Notes: generated by a model not told the origin, from the sequence alone. A stretch of DNA of 8,675 bases from Oscillospiraceae bacterium (GCA_017409645.1 JAFQSI010000043.1:1-8675); one strand, 5' to 3'. Positions 1-6,775 are shown, counted from the first letter of the stretch. Made by a program: numbers and translations.

Positions 1-1166
1 ACGCCCCCTACATCAACTGGGCCACCCGCCACGGCATCACCACCGGCACCGCCGTCGGCAGATTCAGCCCGGACACGCCCATCAACCGCGAGCAGATGGC
101 GGTCTTCCTGGTCCGTTTCGCCAATTGCTACGGCTACCTGTTCGAGCCGATCCGTGAGGACATCCCCGACGAATTCGCAGATGAAGCCGCCATCTCCGGC
201 TATGCTGCGGAGGCCGTGGACATGATGCGCGCAAGCGGCATCCTCACCGGCCGTCTTCAGGCCGACGGGAGCTATAATTTCGATCCGGGTGCATTGGCCG
301 GACGCTGTGAGTGCGCGGCGGTGTTCCACCGACTGATGGACGCTGCTGTCATTGATGAGGACTTCTTCTTCGAGGAGCCCGAGGAGATCACCCTGTTCGA
401 CTGTGAGGGCATGACGCTGCTGCCCGGCGACACCCTCCGGTTGGAATATGAGACGATCCCCATGTCGCCCACCAATGGCACCATCCTGTGGATCTCCACG
501 GATCCCAGCGTCCTGAGCGTGGATCCGGAGGGCGTCGTCACCTGCCACGGCAGCGGCATGGCGGAGATCTATGCCTATACCTGCAACGGCTGCTTTGACA
601 GCGTTGTCATCGGTGCCAACAATTACATCGGCTACGCCGGTGAGAGCTACGAGAGCAAGTGCATGAACGTCTTCGGCGAGGTGGTGGAGGAACACCGCCG
701 ACCCTACGGCGACGACGCGGTCAAGGCCGACTATGAGGCCCACTACGAGTATGTGACCGTAAAGGTCTGGGACTTCAAGGATTCGTCCCAGACGGAAAAG
801 GTCACAAAGAACCGGACCTTCTATGTCCACAAGAACCTGGTGCCCACGGTCAAGTGCATCTTCCAGGAGATCTACGAGTGCGAGGAGCAGTATCCCATCC
901 GCTCCATCGTCACCTACTGGGCCGGCAGCCGGAAATCCGAACACAATCCCGGAACCGCCATCGACATCAACCCCGAGGAGAACGCCTACTTCGACCCCGC
1001 GGGCAATGTGCTGAGCGGCAAGCTCTTTGACCCGGAAAACAACCCCTATTCGCTGCCCATCGACGGCGAGATCCAGCAGATCTTCGAAAAGTACGGCTTC
1101 ACCAGAGGCATCTACTGGAACAACGGCTATAAGGATTACATGCATTTCAGCTTCTTCGGCACCTAA
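1..1166 (+). CDS. SLH / Big_2 / M15 peptidase cell-wall protein (5' end missing)
   Basis: Only the last 387 codons are visible (frame starts at base 3); the open frame runs to the left edge, so the ATG at 96 is internal. Domains, numbered from the first visible codon: end of one SLH repeat (about 1-45, with a typical GRFSPDTPINREQMA stretch), a second, more degenerate SLH repeat (about 58-115), a Big_2-like Ig domain (about 129-203), a linker, and an M15/VanY-like peptidase (about 281-387). The peptidase shows SEHNPGTAIDI (zinc ligands His314 and Asp321) and a terminal DYMHF (ligand His381, with an acidic residue three before it as catalytic base). M15 enzymes cleave D-Ala-D-Ala or related peptidoglycan peptide bonds. 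SLH repeats bind secondary wall polymers, so the protein should be exported and wall-bound, trimming or remodelling peptidoglycan. The signal peptide and further SLH repeats would lie upstream. Exact bond specificity cannot be read from the sequence. The domain assignments are firm except the degenerate second SLH. Confidence 0.9.
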   Translation, partial: APYINWATRHGITTGTAVGRFSPDTPINREQMAVFLVRFANCYGYLFEPIREDIPDEFADEAAISGYAAEAVDMMRASGILTGRLQADGSYNFDPGALAGRCECAAVFHRLMDAAVIDEDFFFEEPEEITLFDCEGMTLLPGDTLRLEYETIPMSPTNGTILWISTDPSVLSVDPEGVVTCHGSGMAEIYAYTCNGCFDSVVIGANNYIGYAGESYESKCMNVFGEVVEEHRRPYGDDAVKADYEAHYEYVTVKVWDFKDSSQTEKVTKNRTFYVHKNLVPTVKCIFQEIYECEEQYPIRSIVTYWAGSRKSEHNPGTAIDINPEENAYFDPAGNVLSGKLFDPENNPYSLPIDGEIQQIFEKYGFTRGIYWNNGYKDYMHFSFFGT

Positions 1167-1173
1167 AAAATCG

Positions 1174-1203
1174 AACCGGCATGACCTCGCGGTCATGCCG
1201 GTT
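1174..1203. terminator. bidirectional intrinsic terminator
   Basis: A perfect 13-bp inverted repeat (AACCGGCATGACC, 1174-1186, with GGTCATGCCGGTT, 1191-1203) encloses a TCGC tetraloop. The + strand continues into a T-rich stretch (1201-1209). On the minus strand the stem is followed by CGATTTTTT (1173-1165). It lies between two convergent genes, 8 nt after the stop of the peptidase gene and 4 nt beyond the stop of the hydrolase gene, so it should stop transcription from both sides. Confidence 0.9.
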
Positions 1204-1207
1204 TTCC

Positions 1208-2101
1208 TTACAGATGATGCTCGATCCAGCGCAGGATCGTTCCCATGGCCTGGGCGGCCTGACCGCCGGACTGCTCATGGAGGAGCATATGCCGGGCGCC
1301 GGGGAAGCGGTGCAGCTTCACCGGGTATCCGGCCTGCAGAAGCAGCCGGTTGACAGCGTCGGTGCCCTTTCCGAAATCACCCACGGGATCCCGGTCGCCG
1401 CCGAGGAGCAGAACTGGAAGTATGTGGTTGGCTCCGGGCTTTCCGGTCCGCTCCATGGAGCCCAGAAGCTCGTAAAAGGTGCCGGAGGCGATATCCTTTT
1501 TGCAGAGAGGATCGGCCAGATAGGTATCCAGCTCCCGCTCATCAGAGCAAAGCCAGTCGGACTGGGTGCGGGTGGGCTTGAATTTCTGATTGTAGGCCCC
1601 GAAGGACAGCTGCCGGACCAGCTCGGTGGTTTCCGTGAAGCCGGCCTTCCGGATCTGGGTCTTCACCAGCAGCTTCATCAGCTTCAGCAGCCATCCCGGC
1701 TGTGTGCCGGTGCCGACCAGGATCACGCCGTCCATTTTGGCGCTTTGCCGCTGCATGTACTCCCGGACCAGGAAGGAGCCCAGGGAGAAGCCCAGCAGAT
1801 ATACCGGCGCGCTGAAGCGCTGCCGCAGCTGGTCGATGGCCCGGTCGATATCGCCGATGCTTTTCTCCCAGTCGCCGGGAGCCATGGCGGCGCAGTCGGA
1901 GCGGGCGACATTCCTTCCATGGCCCCGCAGGTCATAGGCCGCGACGGCGATGCCGGCCCCGGTCATGACCTGGGCAAAGTTACGGTAGCGTCCGGCGTGT
2001 TCCGTCATTCCGTGGATGACAAGCACCAACGCCTTCGCAGCCCCGTCCGGGGTCCACAGATATCCGGGCAGGCCGGAATAATCCATCAGTTCTGTTTTCA
2101 T
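1208..2101 (-). CDS. alpha/beta hydrolase, monoacylglycerol lipase / lysophospholipase-like (Hydrolase_4)
   Basis: A 297-residue serine hydrolase. Visible hallmarks are HGMTEHAGRY (oxyanion-hole segment, about 30-39), DLRGHG (57-62), the nucleophile elbow GFSLG with Ser106, GGDRDPVG with the probable catalytic Asp238, and ARHMLLHE with His271. This order and the HGxxEHxxRY signature are typical of the monoglyceride lipase / lysophospholipase group within the S33-like hydrolases. It has no signal peptide, so it is probably a cytosolic esterase acting on acylglycerols, lysophospholipids or another small ester; the substrate is not determinable. The frame can be extended to a TTG at 2113, but ATG 2101 has a GAGGTG Shine-Dalgarno 4 nt upstream and is preferred. 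It follows the kinase-fusion gene by 8 nt and is its operon partner. The stop of that gene (TGA) is embedded in this gene's ribosome binding site, suggesting translational coupling. It ends at the bidirectional terminator. Confidence 0.88.
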   Translation of the reverse strand: MKTELMDYSGLPGYLWTPDGAAKALVLVIHGMTEHAGRYRNFAQVMTGAGIAVAAYDLRGHGRNVARSDCAAMAPGDWEKSIGDIDRAIDQLRQRFSAPVYLLGFSLGSFLVREYMQRQSAKMDGVILVGTGTQPGWLLKLMKLLVKTQIRKAGFTETTELVRQLSFGAYNQKFKPTRTQSDWLCSDERELDTYLADPLCKKDIASGTFYELLGSMERTGKPGANHILPVLLLGGDRDPVGDFGKGTDAVNRLLLQAGYPVKLHRFPGARHMLLHEQSGGQAAQAMGTILRWIEHHL

Positions 2102-2105
2102 AACA

Positions 2106-2111
2106 CACCTC
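2106..2111 (-). promoter_or_regulatory. ribosome binding site overlapping upstream stop codon
   Basis: On the minus strand the sequence is TGAGGTGTGTTATG. The TGA stop of the kinase fusion (2112-2110) shares bases with GAGGTG, which lies 4 nt before ATG 2101. This decides the start of the hydrolase over the upstream TTG at 2113. The second operon in the window (4107-4120) uses the same TGAGGTGTG stop/SD overlap. Confidence 0.75.
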
Positions 2112-3300
2112 AAAAAAGTTCGTCCATCAGCAGATAATATCTCAGTTTTTCGGGGTCCTTTTCGATGCCCAGGGCGTCAAAGAGTTCGTCCGGATGGAAG
2201 CCCGCCACGGCTTCGCCGTAGTGGCCGCCGAAATTGTCCCGTAGGCTCCGCCAGGCGATGGCGATGTCCGTCCATCGGTCACCGGCACCGCTGCGCCCCA
2301 GGTCCAGAAAGCCCGTGAAGCGCCAATCCTTCAGGAACAGGTTGGGCAGACAGAGATCGCCGTGGGTCAGCACCCGGTCACAGGGCGGCCGGTTCTCCTG
2401 CAGCCATTGCAGCAGCGCGGCAGGGGAGGGAAAGCCCTTTTCGCCGAAGGTTTCCGGCTCCACCAGCTCCAGGTCGACCTGTCCGGCCTCCACGATCCGT
2501 CCGGCCCGTTCCAGCTTGGCCTGCGGACTCTGATCCACGGGACAGCCGGTCACATCCACGGCCCAAAGCCGCCGCATGGCATCAGCCAGTTCCCGGACCA
2601 GCCGGTGGGGATCGGACCGCCATGCATCCGCACAGGCCATGTCTCCGGACAGCCGGGTCATCAGCGTCCAGCGGAAGCCGTCGTGCAGCACCGTATCGAG
2701 GATCTCGGGAACGGGGATCTTTCCGCGCAGCCACCCCAGCATCGCCAGCTGGTTTTCGGATTCCTCCGAGACGGGCTCGGATTTCAGCACCATATCGTCA
2801 TAGATCGCGACCACAGAGCCGGAGCAGCCGGTCCGGTCCAGCCGGAAATCCCGTCCGGCGGTACGGGCCGCAATTTGGGGCGGCTGGCGCAGCTGGAACT
2901 GCTTTTTCCGGATGGCAGTCAGGGCCAGTTTCGGAGCGTTGATGTCCAGGACCGCCTCCTCAAAGGGGCAGGGGCCGTCGCCCCGGCGGTTGATGATCCC
3001 CGGTACCTCCCGGTCGCAGGAGGCATCGATCCCATTGCTTTGCAGAGCCTCCCTCGCAGGAGCGCTCATGACCAGCGCATGGACTGCCCGGACGCCCAGC
3101 AGCACATACAAAAACGCCGTGGCCCGGCCCACCACCTTATCCGCCGCGGAAAAGCCCCGCAGATCCAGTCCGCTGTCCAGCCAGTCGAGCAACGGGCGGA
3201 CCCCACGGGCCGTTGCGGTATGAAATTCGTTCCCCCGGCACAGGACGCAGGTATAGCCGCCCTCCGTCAGCCGCCTTCGGGCGTTATGCAGATCTCCCAT
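2110..3300 (-). CDS. DUF1893 domain fused to APH(3')-like aminoglycoside phosphotransferase
   Basis: A 396-residue two-domain protein. Residues 1 to about 133 match the DUF1893 pattern (YTCVLCRGN, RGVRPLLDWLD, GFSAADKVVGRATAFLYVLLGV, GPCPFEEAVLDI). The family prototype, TM1506, has a cytidine-deaminase-like fold of unknown activity. Residues about 145-396 form an APH(3')-type kinase: a nucleotide-loop region, Lys173 in MVLKSE as probable ATP-binding lysine, the catalytic loop HGDLCLPN (313-320, Asp315 as base, Asn320), the metal-binding DLGRSGAGDRWTDIA (from Asp333), and the characteristic tail YYLLMDELF. APH(3') enzymes phosphorylate the 3'-hydroxyl of kanamycin-type aminoglycosides. The key kinase residues look intact, so activity is plausible, but the natural substrate may differ. 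The start ATG 3300 has GGAGGG 6 nt upstream. The frame is continuous between the domains, so this is a genuine fusion and not two overlapping genes. It is the first gene of a two-gene operon. Confidence 0.88.
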   Translation of the reverse strand: MGDLHNARRRLTEGGYTCVLCRGNEFHTATARGVRPLLDWLDSGLDLRGFSAADKVVGRATAFLYVLLGVRAVHALVMSAPAREALQSNGIDASCDREVPGIINRRGDGPCPFEEAVLDINAPKLALTAIRKKQFQLRQPPQIAARTAGRDFRLDRTGCSGSVVAIYDDMVLKSEPVSEESENQLAMLGWLRGKIPVPEILDTVLHDGFRWTLMTRLSGDMACADAWRSDPHRLVRELADAMRRLWAVDVTGCPVDQSPQAKLERAGRIVEAGQVDLELVEPETFGEKGFPSPAALLQWLQENRPPCDRVLTHGDLCLPNLFLKDWRFTGFLDLGRSGAGDRWTDIAIAWRSLRDNFGGHYGEAVAGFHPDELFDALGIEKDPEKLRYYLLMDELF

Positions 3301-3326
3301 AGCGGTCCCTCCAATCTTTTGGGGCC

Positions 3327-3355
3327 ATTATATCACAGCACAATTGCGGGCGCAA
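3327..3355 (-). promoter_or_regulatory. sigma-A promoter for the kinase-fusion operon
   Basis: On the minus strand there is a perfect TATAAT (3332-3327) preceded by TGA, giving an extended -10 (TGn). A weak -35, TTGCGC, lies at 3355-3350 with a 17-nt spacer. Transcription should start near 3320, about 20 nt before the ATG at 3300. The -35 overlaps the palindrome at 3340-3359. Confidence 0.8.
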
Positions 3356-3359
3356 CTGT
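3340..3359. promoter_or_regulatory. candidate operator palindrome
   Basis: Half-sites ACAATTGCG (3340-3348) and CGCAACTGT (3351-3359) are inverted about a GG centre, with one mismatch in nine. The site covers the -35 and part of the spacer of the minus-strand promoter, a position suited to repression. No regulator gene is in the window, so the role is inferred from symmetry and position only. Confidence 0.4.
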
Positions 3360-3367
3360 TATGGATC

Positions 3368-3389
3368 CGTAAAAACTTCGTAAAACCTT
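3368..3389. repeat. tandem 11-bp direct repeat in divergent promoter region
   Basis: CGTAAAAACTT (3368-3378) is followed directly by CGTAAAACCTT (3379-3389), identical at 10 of 11 positions. The 11-bp period places both copies on about the same DNA face. They sit just upstream of the plus-strand promoter. They could be a tandem activator site, or simply an AT-rich upstream element. Confidence 0.45.
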
Positions 3390-3399
3390 CCCGCTGACC

Positions 3400-3428
3400 T
3401 TTTTCTTTCCGGCCTTGTGTGGTATAGT
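3400..3428 (+). promoter_or_regulatory. extended -10 promoter for the HD/MBL operon
   Basis: TATAGT (3423-3428) is preceded by TGG, an extended -10. At 17 nt upstream the -35 position holds only TTTTTC (3400-3405), a poor match. The position fits a short leader before the TTG start at 3450. Confidence 0.6.
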
Positions 3429-3436
3429 TATGGAAA

Positions 3437-3443
3437 AGGAGGG
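3437..3443 (+). promoter_or_regulatory. ribosome binding site fixing a TTG start
   Basis: AGGAGGG lies 6 nt before TTG 3450. The longer in-frame alternative, GTG 3417, would start upstream of this site and would overlap the -10 element of the promoter, so TTG 3450 is the supported start. Confidence 0.85.
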
Positions 3444-3449
3444 ATTATT

Positions 3450-4109
3450 TTGATCACCTATGAATCCATCAAAAAGAACGACGTCATCCGCACCTACATC
3501 ACCCGGGCGGATGAATCCCTGGCCGTGCTGGGCTACACGGAACACAGCTTCCCCCATGTGTGCCATGTGGCTGAGATGGCGGGCTATATTCTCGAAACAC
3601 TGGGCTATGATGCGCGGACCGCGGAGCTGGCAAGGATCGCCGGCTTCCTCCACGACATCGGCAATCTGGTCAACCGCAGCGAACACAGCCAGTCCGGCGC
3701 GGTGATGGCCTGGACGCTGCTGCATGACATGGGCTGCGACCCCGGCGAGCAGGCCACCATCGTCACCGCCATCGGCAACCACGACGAGGGCACCGGCGTG
3801 CCCGTCAACGCGGTGGCTGCCGCGCTGATCCTGGCCGATAAGGCGGACGTCCGCCGCAGCCGGGTACGGAATCAGGATGAGACGACCTTCGACATCCACG
3901 ACCGGGTCAATTACTCCGTCCGCCATTCGGAGCTGAAGATCGATCCGGACCGGACCCAGGTCAGGCTGACCCTCAGCGTCGATACCCGGTACGGCTCTGT
4001 CATGGATTATTTCGAGATCTTCCTGGGCCGGATGATCCTGTGCAGGAAGGCAGCGGAGAAGCTGGGTCTTCAGTTCCGGCTGGTCATCAACGGCCAGTGC
4101 GTGATCTGA
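3450..4109 (+). CDS. HD-domain metal-dependent phosphohydrolase
   Basis: 219 residues from TTG 3450. The HD-superfamily pattern is visible in order: His36/His39 in HSFPHVCHVAEMA, the His68-Asp69 doublet in GFLHDIGNLV, His79 in SEHSQSG, His111-Asp112 in GNHDEG, and Asp130 in ILADKADVRR. The family uses one or two metal ions to hydrolyse phosphate esters (nucleotides, cyclic nucleotides or other phosphometabolites). The HDIGN doublet and the extra His-Asp pair suggest a two-metal site. The last ~70 residues (DRVNYSVRHSELKID and onward) form a separate C-terminal part I do not recognise by name. There is no GYP motif, so it is not a canonical HD-GYP c-di-GMP phosphodiesterase; the substrate is unknown. 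It is the first gene of an operon with the MBL-fold hydrolase, 8 nt downstream. No signal peptide or membrane segment is visible. Confidence 0.87.
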   Translation: MITYESIKKNDVIRTYITRADESLAVLGYTEHSFPHVCHVAEMAGYILETLGYDARTAELARIAGFLHDIGNLVNRSEHSQSGAVMAWTLLHDMGCDPGEQATIVTAIGNHDEGTGVPVNAVAAALILADKADVRRSRVRNQDETTFDIHDRVNYSVRHSELKIDPDRTQVRLTLSVDTRYGSVMDYFEIFLGRMILCRKAAEKLGLQFRLVINGQCVI

Positions 4110-4117
4110 GGTGTGCG

Positions 4118-4945
4118 ATGATGACCAAAGAATCTATATATAATGTAAGGGAGCTGGAGCCGGGGCTTTACCGCATCGGCAACAGCGCGGTCTTCATGGA
4201 TCTGATCGTGGGCAGTCACCACGCCCTGCTGTTCGATACGGGCTACGGCTACGGCGATCTGAAGGCCGTTGTCCGCTCCATCACAGACAAGCCCCTGTAT
4301 GTGGTCAATTCCCACGGCCATGTGGACCACGCCTGCGGCAACCAGGCCTTCGGCGGTGCGTACATCCATCCGCTGGACATGGAGCTGTGCCGGGAACACA
4401 ACGGTCCGCAGATGCGCAGGGCGGAGCTGGACATGGCGGAGGTCCCGCCGGACTTCGACCTGGATGCCCATCTGGGTCTGGGTCCCGGCGAGCTGAAGCC
4501 GGTAGGGGAGGGGGATACCTTCGATCTGGGCGGCGTGACGCTGCAGGTGATCCATCTGCCCGGTCACACCGCCGGGTCCATCGGCCTGTGGTGCCCGGAG
4601 AAAAAGCTTTTGTATGTGGGCGACGCCATGAACTGCTTCGTCTGGCTCTTCCTGCCGGAGGCCCGGGAGCTTGCAACCTACATCCGTACCCTGCATAAGG
4701 CTGCACGGCTGCCCTTCACCCACATGCTCCAGTCCCACGAGCCGGACCCCGTTCCGAAGCGGAAGCTGTGGGATTATCTGGACCTGGCGGAGCATCTGGA
4801 TTTTGAAGCCGGAACAGTCGTCCCGGCGCCCTTCGGCGTCGAAAGCGAGGTCCGGATCTGCACCCGCGGCGGGCTCCATTACGATGACCGCAGCCATCCG
4901 GGCTTCGCTGCGATCATGATCAGTAGGGAAAAAGTACGAAAATAG
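4118..4945 (+). CDS. MBL-fold metallo-hydrolase (glyoxalase II / lactonase-like)
   Basis: 275 residues. The metallo-beta-lactamase fold ligands are all present: SHGHVDH (His66, His68, Asp70, His71), LPGHTAGS (His150), YVGDAM (bridging Asp169) and SHEPDP (probable last ligand His207). An intact binuclear metal site of this type serves hydrolases of thioesters, lactones or phosphodiesters. The overall layout resembles generic glyoxalase II-like MBL proteins, and I cannot name a substrate. The start is ATG 4118 or the adjacent ATG 4121; both follow GAGGTG (4108-4113), at 4 and 7 nt. The frame can be opened further upstream (4040) inside the HD gene, but that has no supporting ribosome binding site. 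The stop of the HD gene overlaps this Shine-Dalgarno, pointing to coupled translation. I see no convincing terminator after the stop. Confidence 0.87.
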   Translation: MMTKESIYNVRELEPGLYRIGNSAVFMDLIVGSHHALLFDTGYGYGDLKAVVRSITDKPLYVVNSHGHVDHACGNQAFGGAYIHPLDMELCREHNGPQMRRAELDMAEVPPDFDLDAHLGLGPGELKPVGEGDTFDLGGVTLQVIHLPGHTAGSIGLWCPEKKLLYVGDAMNCFVWLFLPEARELATYIRTLHKAARLPFTHMLQSHEPDPVPKRKLWDYLDLAEHLDFEAGTVVPAPFGVESEVRICTRGGLHYDDRSHPGFAAIMISREKVRK

Positions 4946-4991
4946 GGGGCTTCAGCGTCGAAACTTCGTGTGTTTTTGAACCATTTTGCAG

Positions 4992-5019
4992 TTGACAAAA
5001 CCCTTGAACGTGATATTAT
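4992..5019 (+). promoter_or_regulatory. strong sigma-A promoter of the RiPP operon
   Basis: A consensus -35, TTGACA (4992-4997), is followed by a 16-nt spacer and TATTAT (5014-5019), preceded by TGA as an extended -10. It is the best-matching -35 in the window. The predicted transcript start is near 5026, leaving an untranslated leader of about 76 nt before TTG 5102. I see no other clear promoter before the precursor or the cyclase gene. Confidence 0.8.
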
Positions 5020-5027
5020 AAAGCATA

Positions 5028-5096
5028 AGGCATCGAACAGGGCGTGTAATTTGGTAAAAAATGCCTTTTGATGCCTGTTTTTACGGGAGGAGGCGT
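5028..5096 (+). promoter_or_regulatory. leader with mutually exclusive pairings
   Basis: AGGCATC (5028-5034), at the predicted 5' end of the transcript, can pair with GATGCCT (5070-5076), which is followed by GTTTTTA. Two competing pairings exist: GTAAAAA (5054-5060) with TTTTTAC (5078-5084), and ATGCCT (5071-5076) with AGGCGT (5091-5096), the last covering part of the Shine-Dalgarno with one G-U pair. These are short, so an attenuator or RBS-masking switch is a suggestion only. It matches no riboswitch class I recognise. Confidence 0.3.
5088..5093 (+). promoter_or_regulatory. ribosome binding site fixing a TTG start
   Basis: AGGAGG lies 8 nt before TTG 5102. The in-frame TTG at 5096 is only 2 nt away and too close, so 5102 is preferred. 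Confidence 0.75.
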
Positions 5097-5101
5097 TGTT
5101 T

Positions 5102-6775
5102 TTGGTAAAGAAAAGGGGCAAACACTACTTATCCTGGATTTATAAAAAGATCCGCAGGCGCATGCCCATGATCATTTTTACCGCTGTGCTTTCGGCTGCT
5201 GTTTCCTATGCAGGCGTTCAGTTCTCCCTGACCACCAAGGCGGTGGTCAACAATGCCATCTCCGGCGACACCGATGCGCTGCGGTTCAGCTGCATCGTGC
5301 TGATCGGGCTGAGCCTGTTCCGGCTCTTCGGCAGCATGCTCAATCAGTTTCTGGGCGTCAACCTTCGTGAGCGTCTGGAGCGGGATTTCAAGCATGCCGT
5401 CCTCCATGACATCCTGCGCAGCGACTACAGCTGCATCTCCCGCCACCATAGCGGCGATCTGGTCCAGCGAATGGACGCGGACGCGGCGGCGGTGTACAAC
5501 GGCGTTCTCGGCTTCACCGGCGGTCTGACCAGCATGATCACGAGTCTGGTGGCTGCGGTGGCTGCTTTGCTGCAGATCGCGCCGGATTTCACGCTGATCT
5601 TCGGCGGCGTCGGGATCCTGCTTGGTTCCACCGCCATGCTGTTCCGCAGGATGCTCAAGCAGCTGAGCAAGGACAACAGCGCCGCCAACGGCAGAGTGTC
5701 CGGCTTTTTCCACGAGACGATCAGCAAGCTGATGGTGATCCAGGCCCTGGACGTGGCTCCCGAGGTGGAGCGCCGGACGGAGCAGACCCTGGAGGACCGC
5801 TGGACCTTCCGCCGGAAGCAGCGCAATGTGCAGCTGCTGTCCCAGTTTGGTCTGTCCGTGGTGTCCTATGCCAGCTATCTGGTCACCATGCTCTGGTGTG
5901 CCGTCAAGCTTCTGAACGGTCAGATCACCTATGGCGATGTCACCGCCATGGTTTCCCTGGTCACCACGGTCCGCAGCTCGGCCACCAGTCTTCCCCGGAG
6001 CCTGCCCCGGATCTTTTCCATCACCGCCTCCTGCGACCGGATCATGGAGCTGGAGGCTCTGCCCCGTCAGCCGGACCCGGATCCGGAGAAGGTCCGCGCC
6101 CTGTATGGCTCCCTGACCGGCTTCACCGCCACGAACCTGACCTTCGCCTACGACCGGGAGAACGTGATCACCGATGCGACCCTGACCATCCCCAAGGGCG
6201 GCCTGACCGTCATCGTCGGCCAGTCCGGCATCGGCAAAAGCACGCTATTGAAGCTGCTGCTGGGCCTGTACCGGCCCAATTGTGGCAGTCTTTCCATCGA
6301 TACCCCCAACGGTCCTGTTCCTGTTGACCGTTCCACCAGAAGTCTGTTCTCCTATGCGCCCCAGGGCAATTTCCTGCTCAGCGGCACCATTCGGGAGAAT
6401 CTGACCTTTACCAATCCGGATGCCTCCGAGGAGGAGATCCGGGCCGCACTCCATGCCAGCGCGCTGGAGGACTATGTGGCGACCCTGCCCAGGGGGCTCG
6501 ATACCGTTCTCCGGGAGAACGGCGCCGGCCTTTCCGAGGGCCAGGCCCAGCGGCTTTCCCTGGCCCGGGCCATTCTCAGCGGCGCGCCTGTGCTGCTGCT
6601 GGACGAGGTGACCTCGGCCCTGGACGCCGCCACGGAGGCAGCAGTCCTGGAGCGCATCACCGCGCTGCCCGGACGCACCTGCATCGCCGTGACCCACCGG
6701 CCCGCCGCCCTGATGCTTGCGGACCATGTGATCGAGGTCACGGAAACCGGCATGACCCTGAAGCACTGCGAATAA
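5102..6775 (+). CDS. ABC half-transporter, probable RiPP (lasso peptide) exporter
   Basis: 557 residues: an N-terminal membrane domain (hydrophobic segments near 22-42, 61-83, a pair at about 135-180, and a pair at about 245-295) followed by an ATPase domain. Nucleotide-binding motifs are intact: Walker A GQSGIGKST (373-381, Lys379), Q-loop Gln421 in APQGNF, signature LSEGQ (477-481, a variant of LSGGQ), Walker B VLLLDE (Asp501, Glu502), D-loop SALD and H-loop His532. It is a type IV (MsbA-like) half-transporter, expected to act as a homodimer. There is no N-terminal C39 peptidase domain, so it does not itself cleave a leader. Lying directly upstream of a RiPP precursor and a lasso-type cyclase, it fits the role of the D protein that exports the mature peptide and gives self-immunity. 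Standing alone it could only be called a multidrug-type exporter. Confidence 0.88.
   Translation: MVKKRGKHYLSWIYKKIRRRMPMIIFTAVLSAAVSYAGVQFSLTTKAVVNNAISGDTDALRFSCIVLIGLSLFRLFGSMLNQFLGVNLRERLERDFKHAVLHDILRSDYSCISRHHSGDLVQRMDADAAAVYNGVLGFTGGLTSMITSLVAAVAALLQIAPDFTLIFGGVGILLGSTAMLFRRMLKQLSKDNSAANGRVSGFFHETISKLMVIQALDVAPEVERRTEQTLEDRWTFRRKQRNVQLLSQFGLSVVSYASYLVTMLWCAVKLLNGQITYGDVTAMVSLVTTVRSSATSLPRSLPRIFSITASCDRIMELEALPRQPDPDPEKVRALYGSLTGFTATNLTFAYDRENVITDATLTIPKGGLTVIVGQSGIGKSTLLKLLLGLYRPNCGSLSIDTPNGPVPVDRSTRSLFSYAPQGNFLLSGTIRENLTFTNPDASEEEIRAALHASALEDYVATLPRGLDTVLRENGAGLSEGQAQRLSLARAILSGAPVLLLDEVTSALDAATEAAVLERITALPGRTCIAVTHRPAALMLADHVIEVTETGMTLKHCE

Noticed and set aside
1181..2137. Long plus-strand open frame opposite the alpha/beta hydrolase
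   Set aside because: It starts inside the terminator hairpin, shows no domain, and lies antisense to a gene with a complete catalytic triad and a good ribosome binding site.
2362..3372. Long plus-strand open frame opposite the DUF1893-APH fusion
   Set aside because: Gly/Gln/His/Pro-rich translation without motifs; antisense to a clearly conserved two-domain protein and crossing the divergent promoter.
3450..4109. HD-GYP c-di-GMP phosphodiesterase
   Set aside because: The HD motif is present, but no GYP motif follows it.
4070..4897. Minus-strand open frame opposite the MBL-fold gene
   Set aside because: No motif or ribosome binding site support; shadow of the MBL gene.
4946..4991. Intrinsic terminator after the MBL gene
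   Set aside because: Only a 4-bp CGAA/TTCG stem (4959-4968) before a T run; too weak to call.
5102..6775. Peptidase-containing bacteriocin exporter (PCAT / C39 type)
   Set aside because: The protein begins directly with the membrane domain; there is no N-terminal Cys-His peptidase region.
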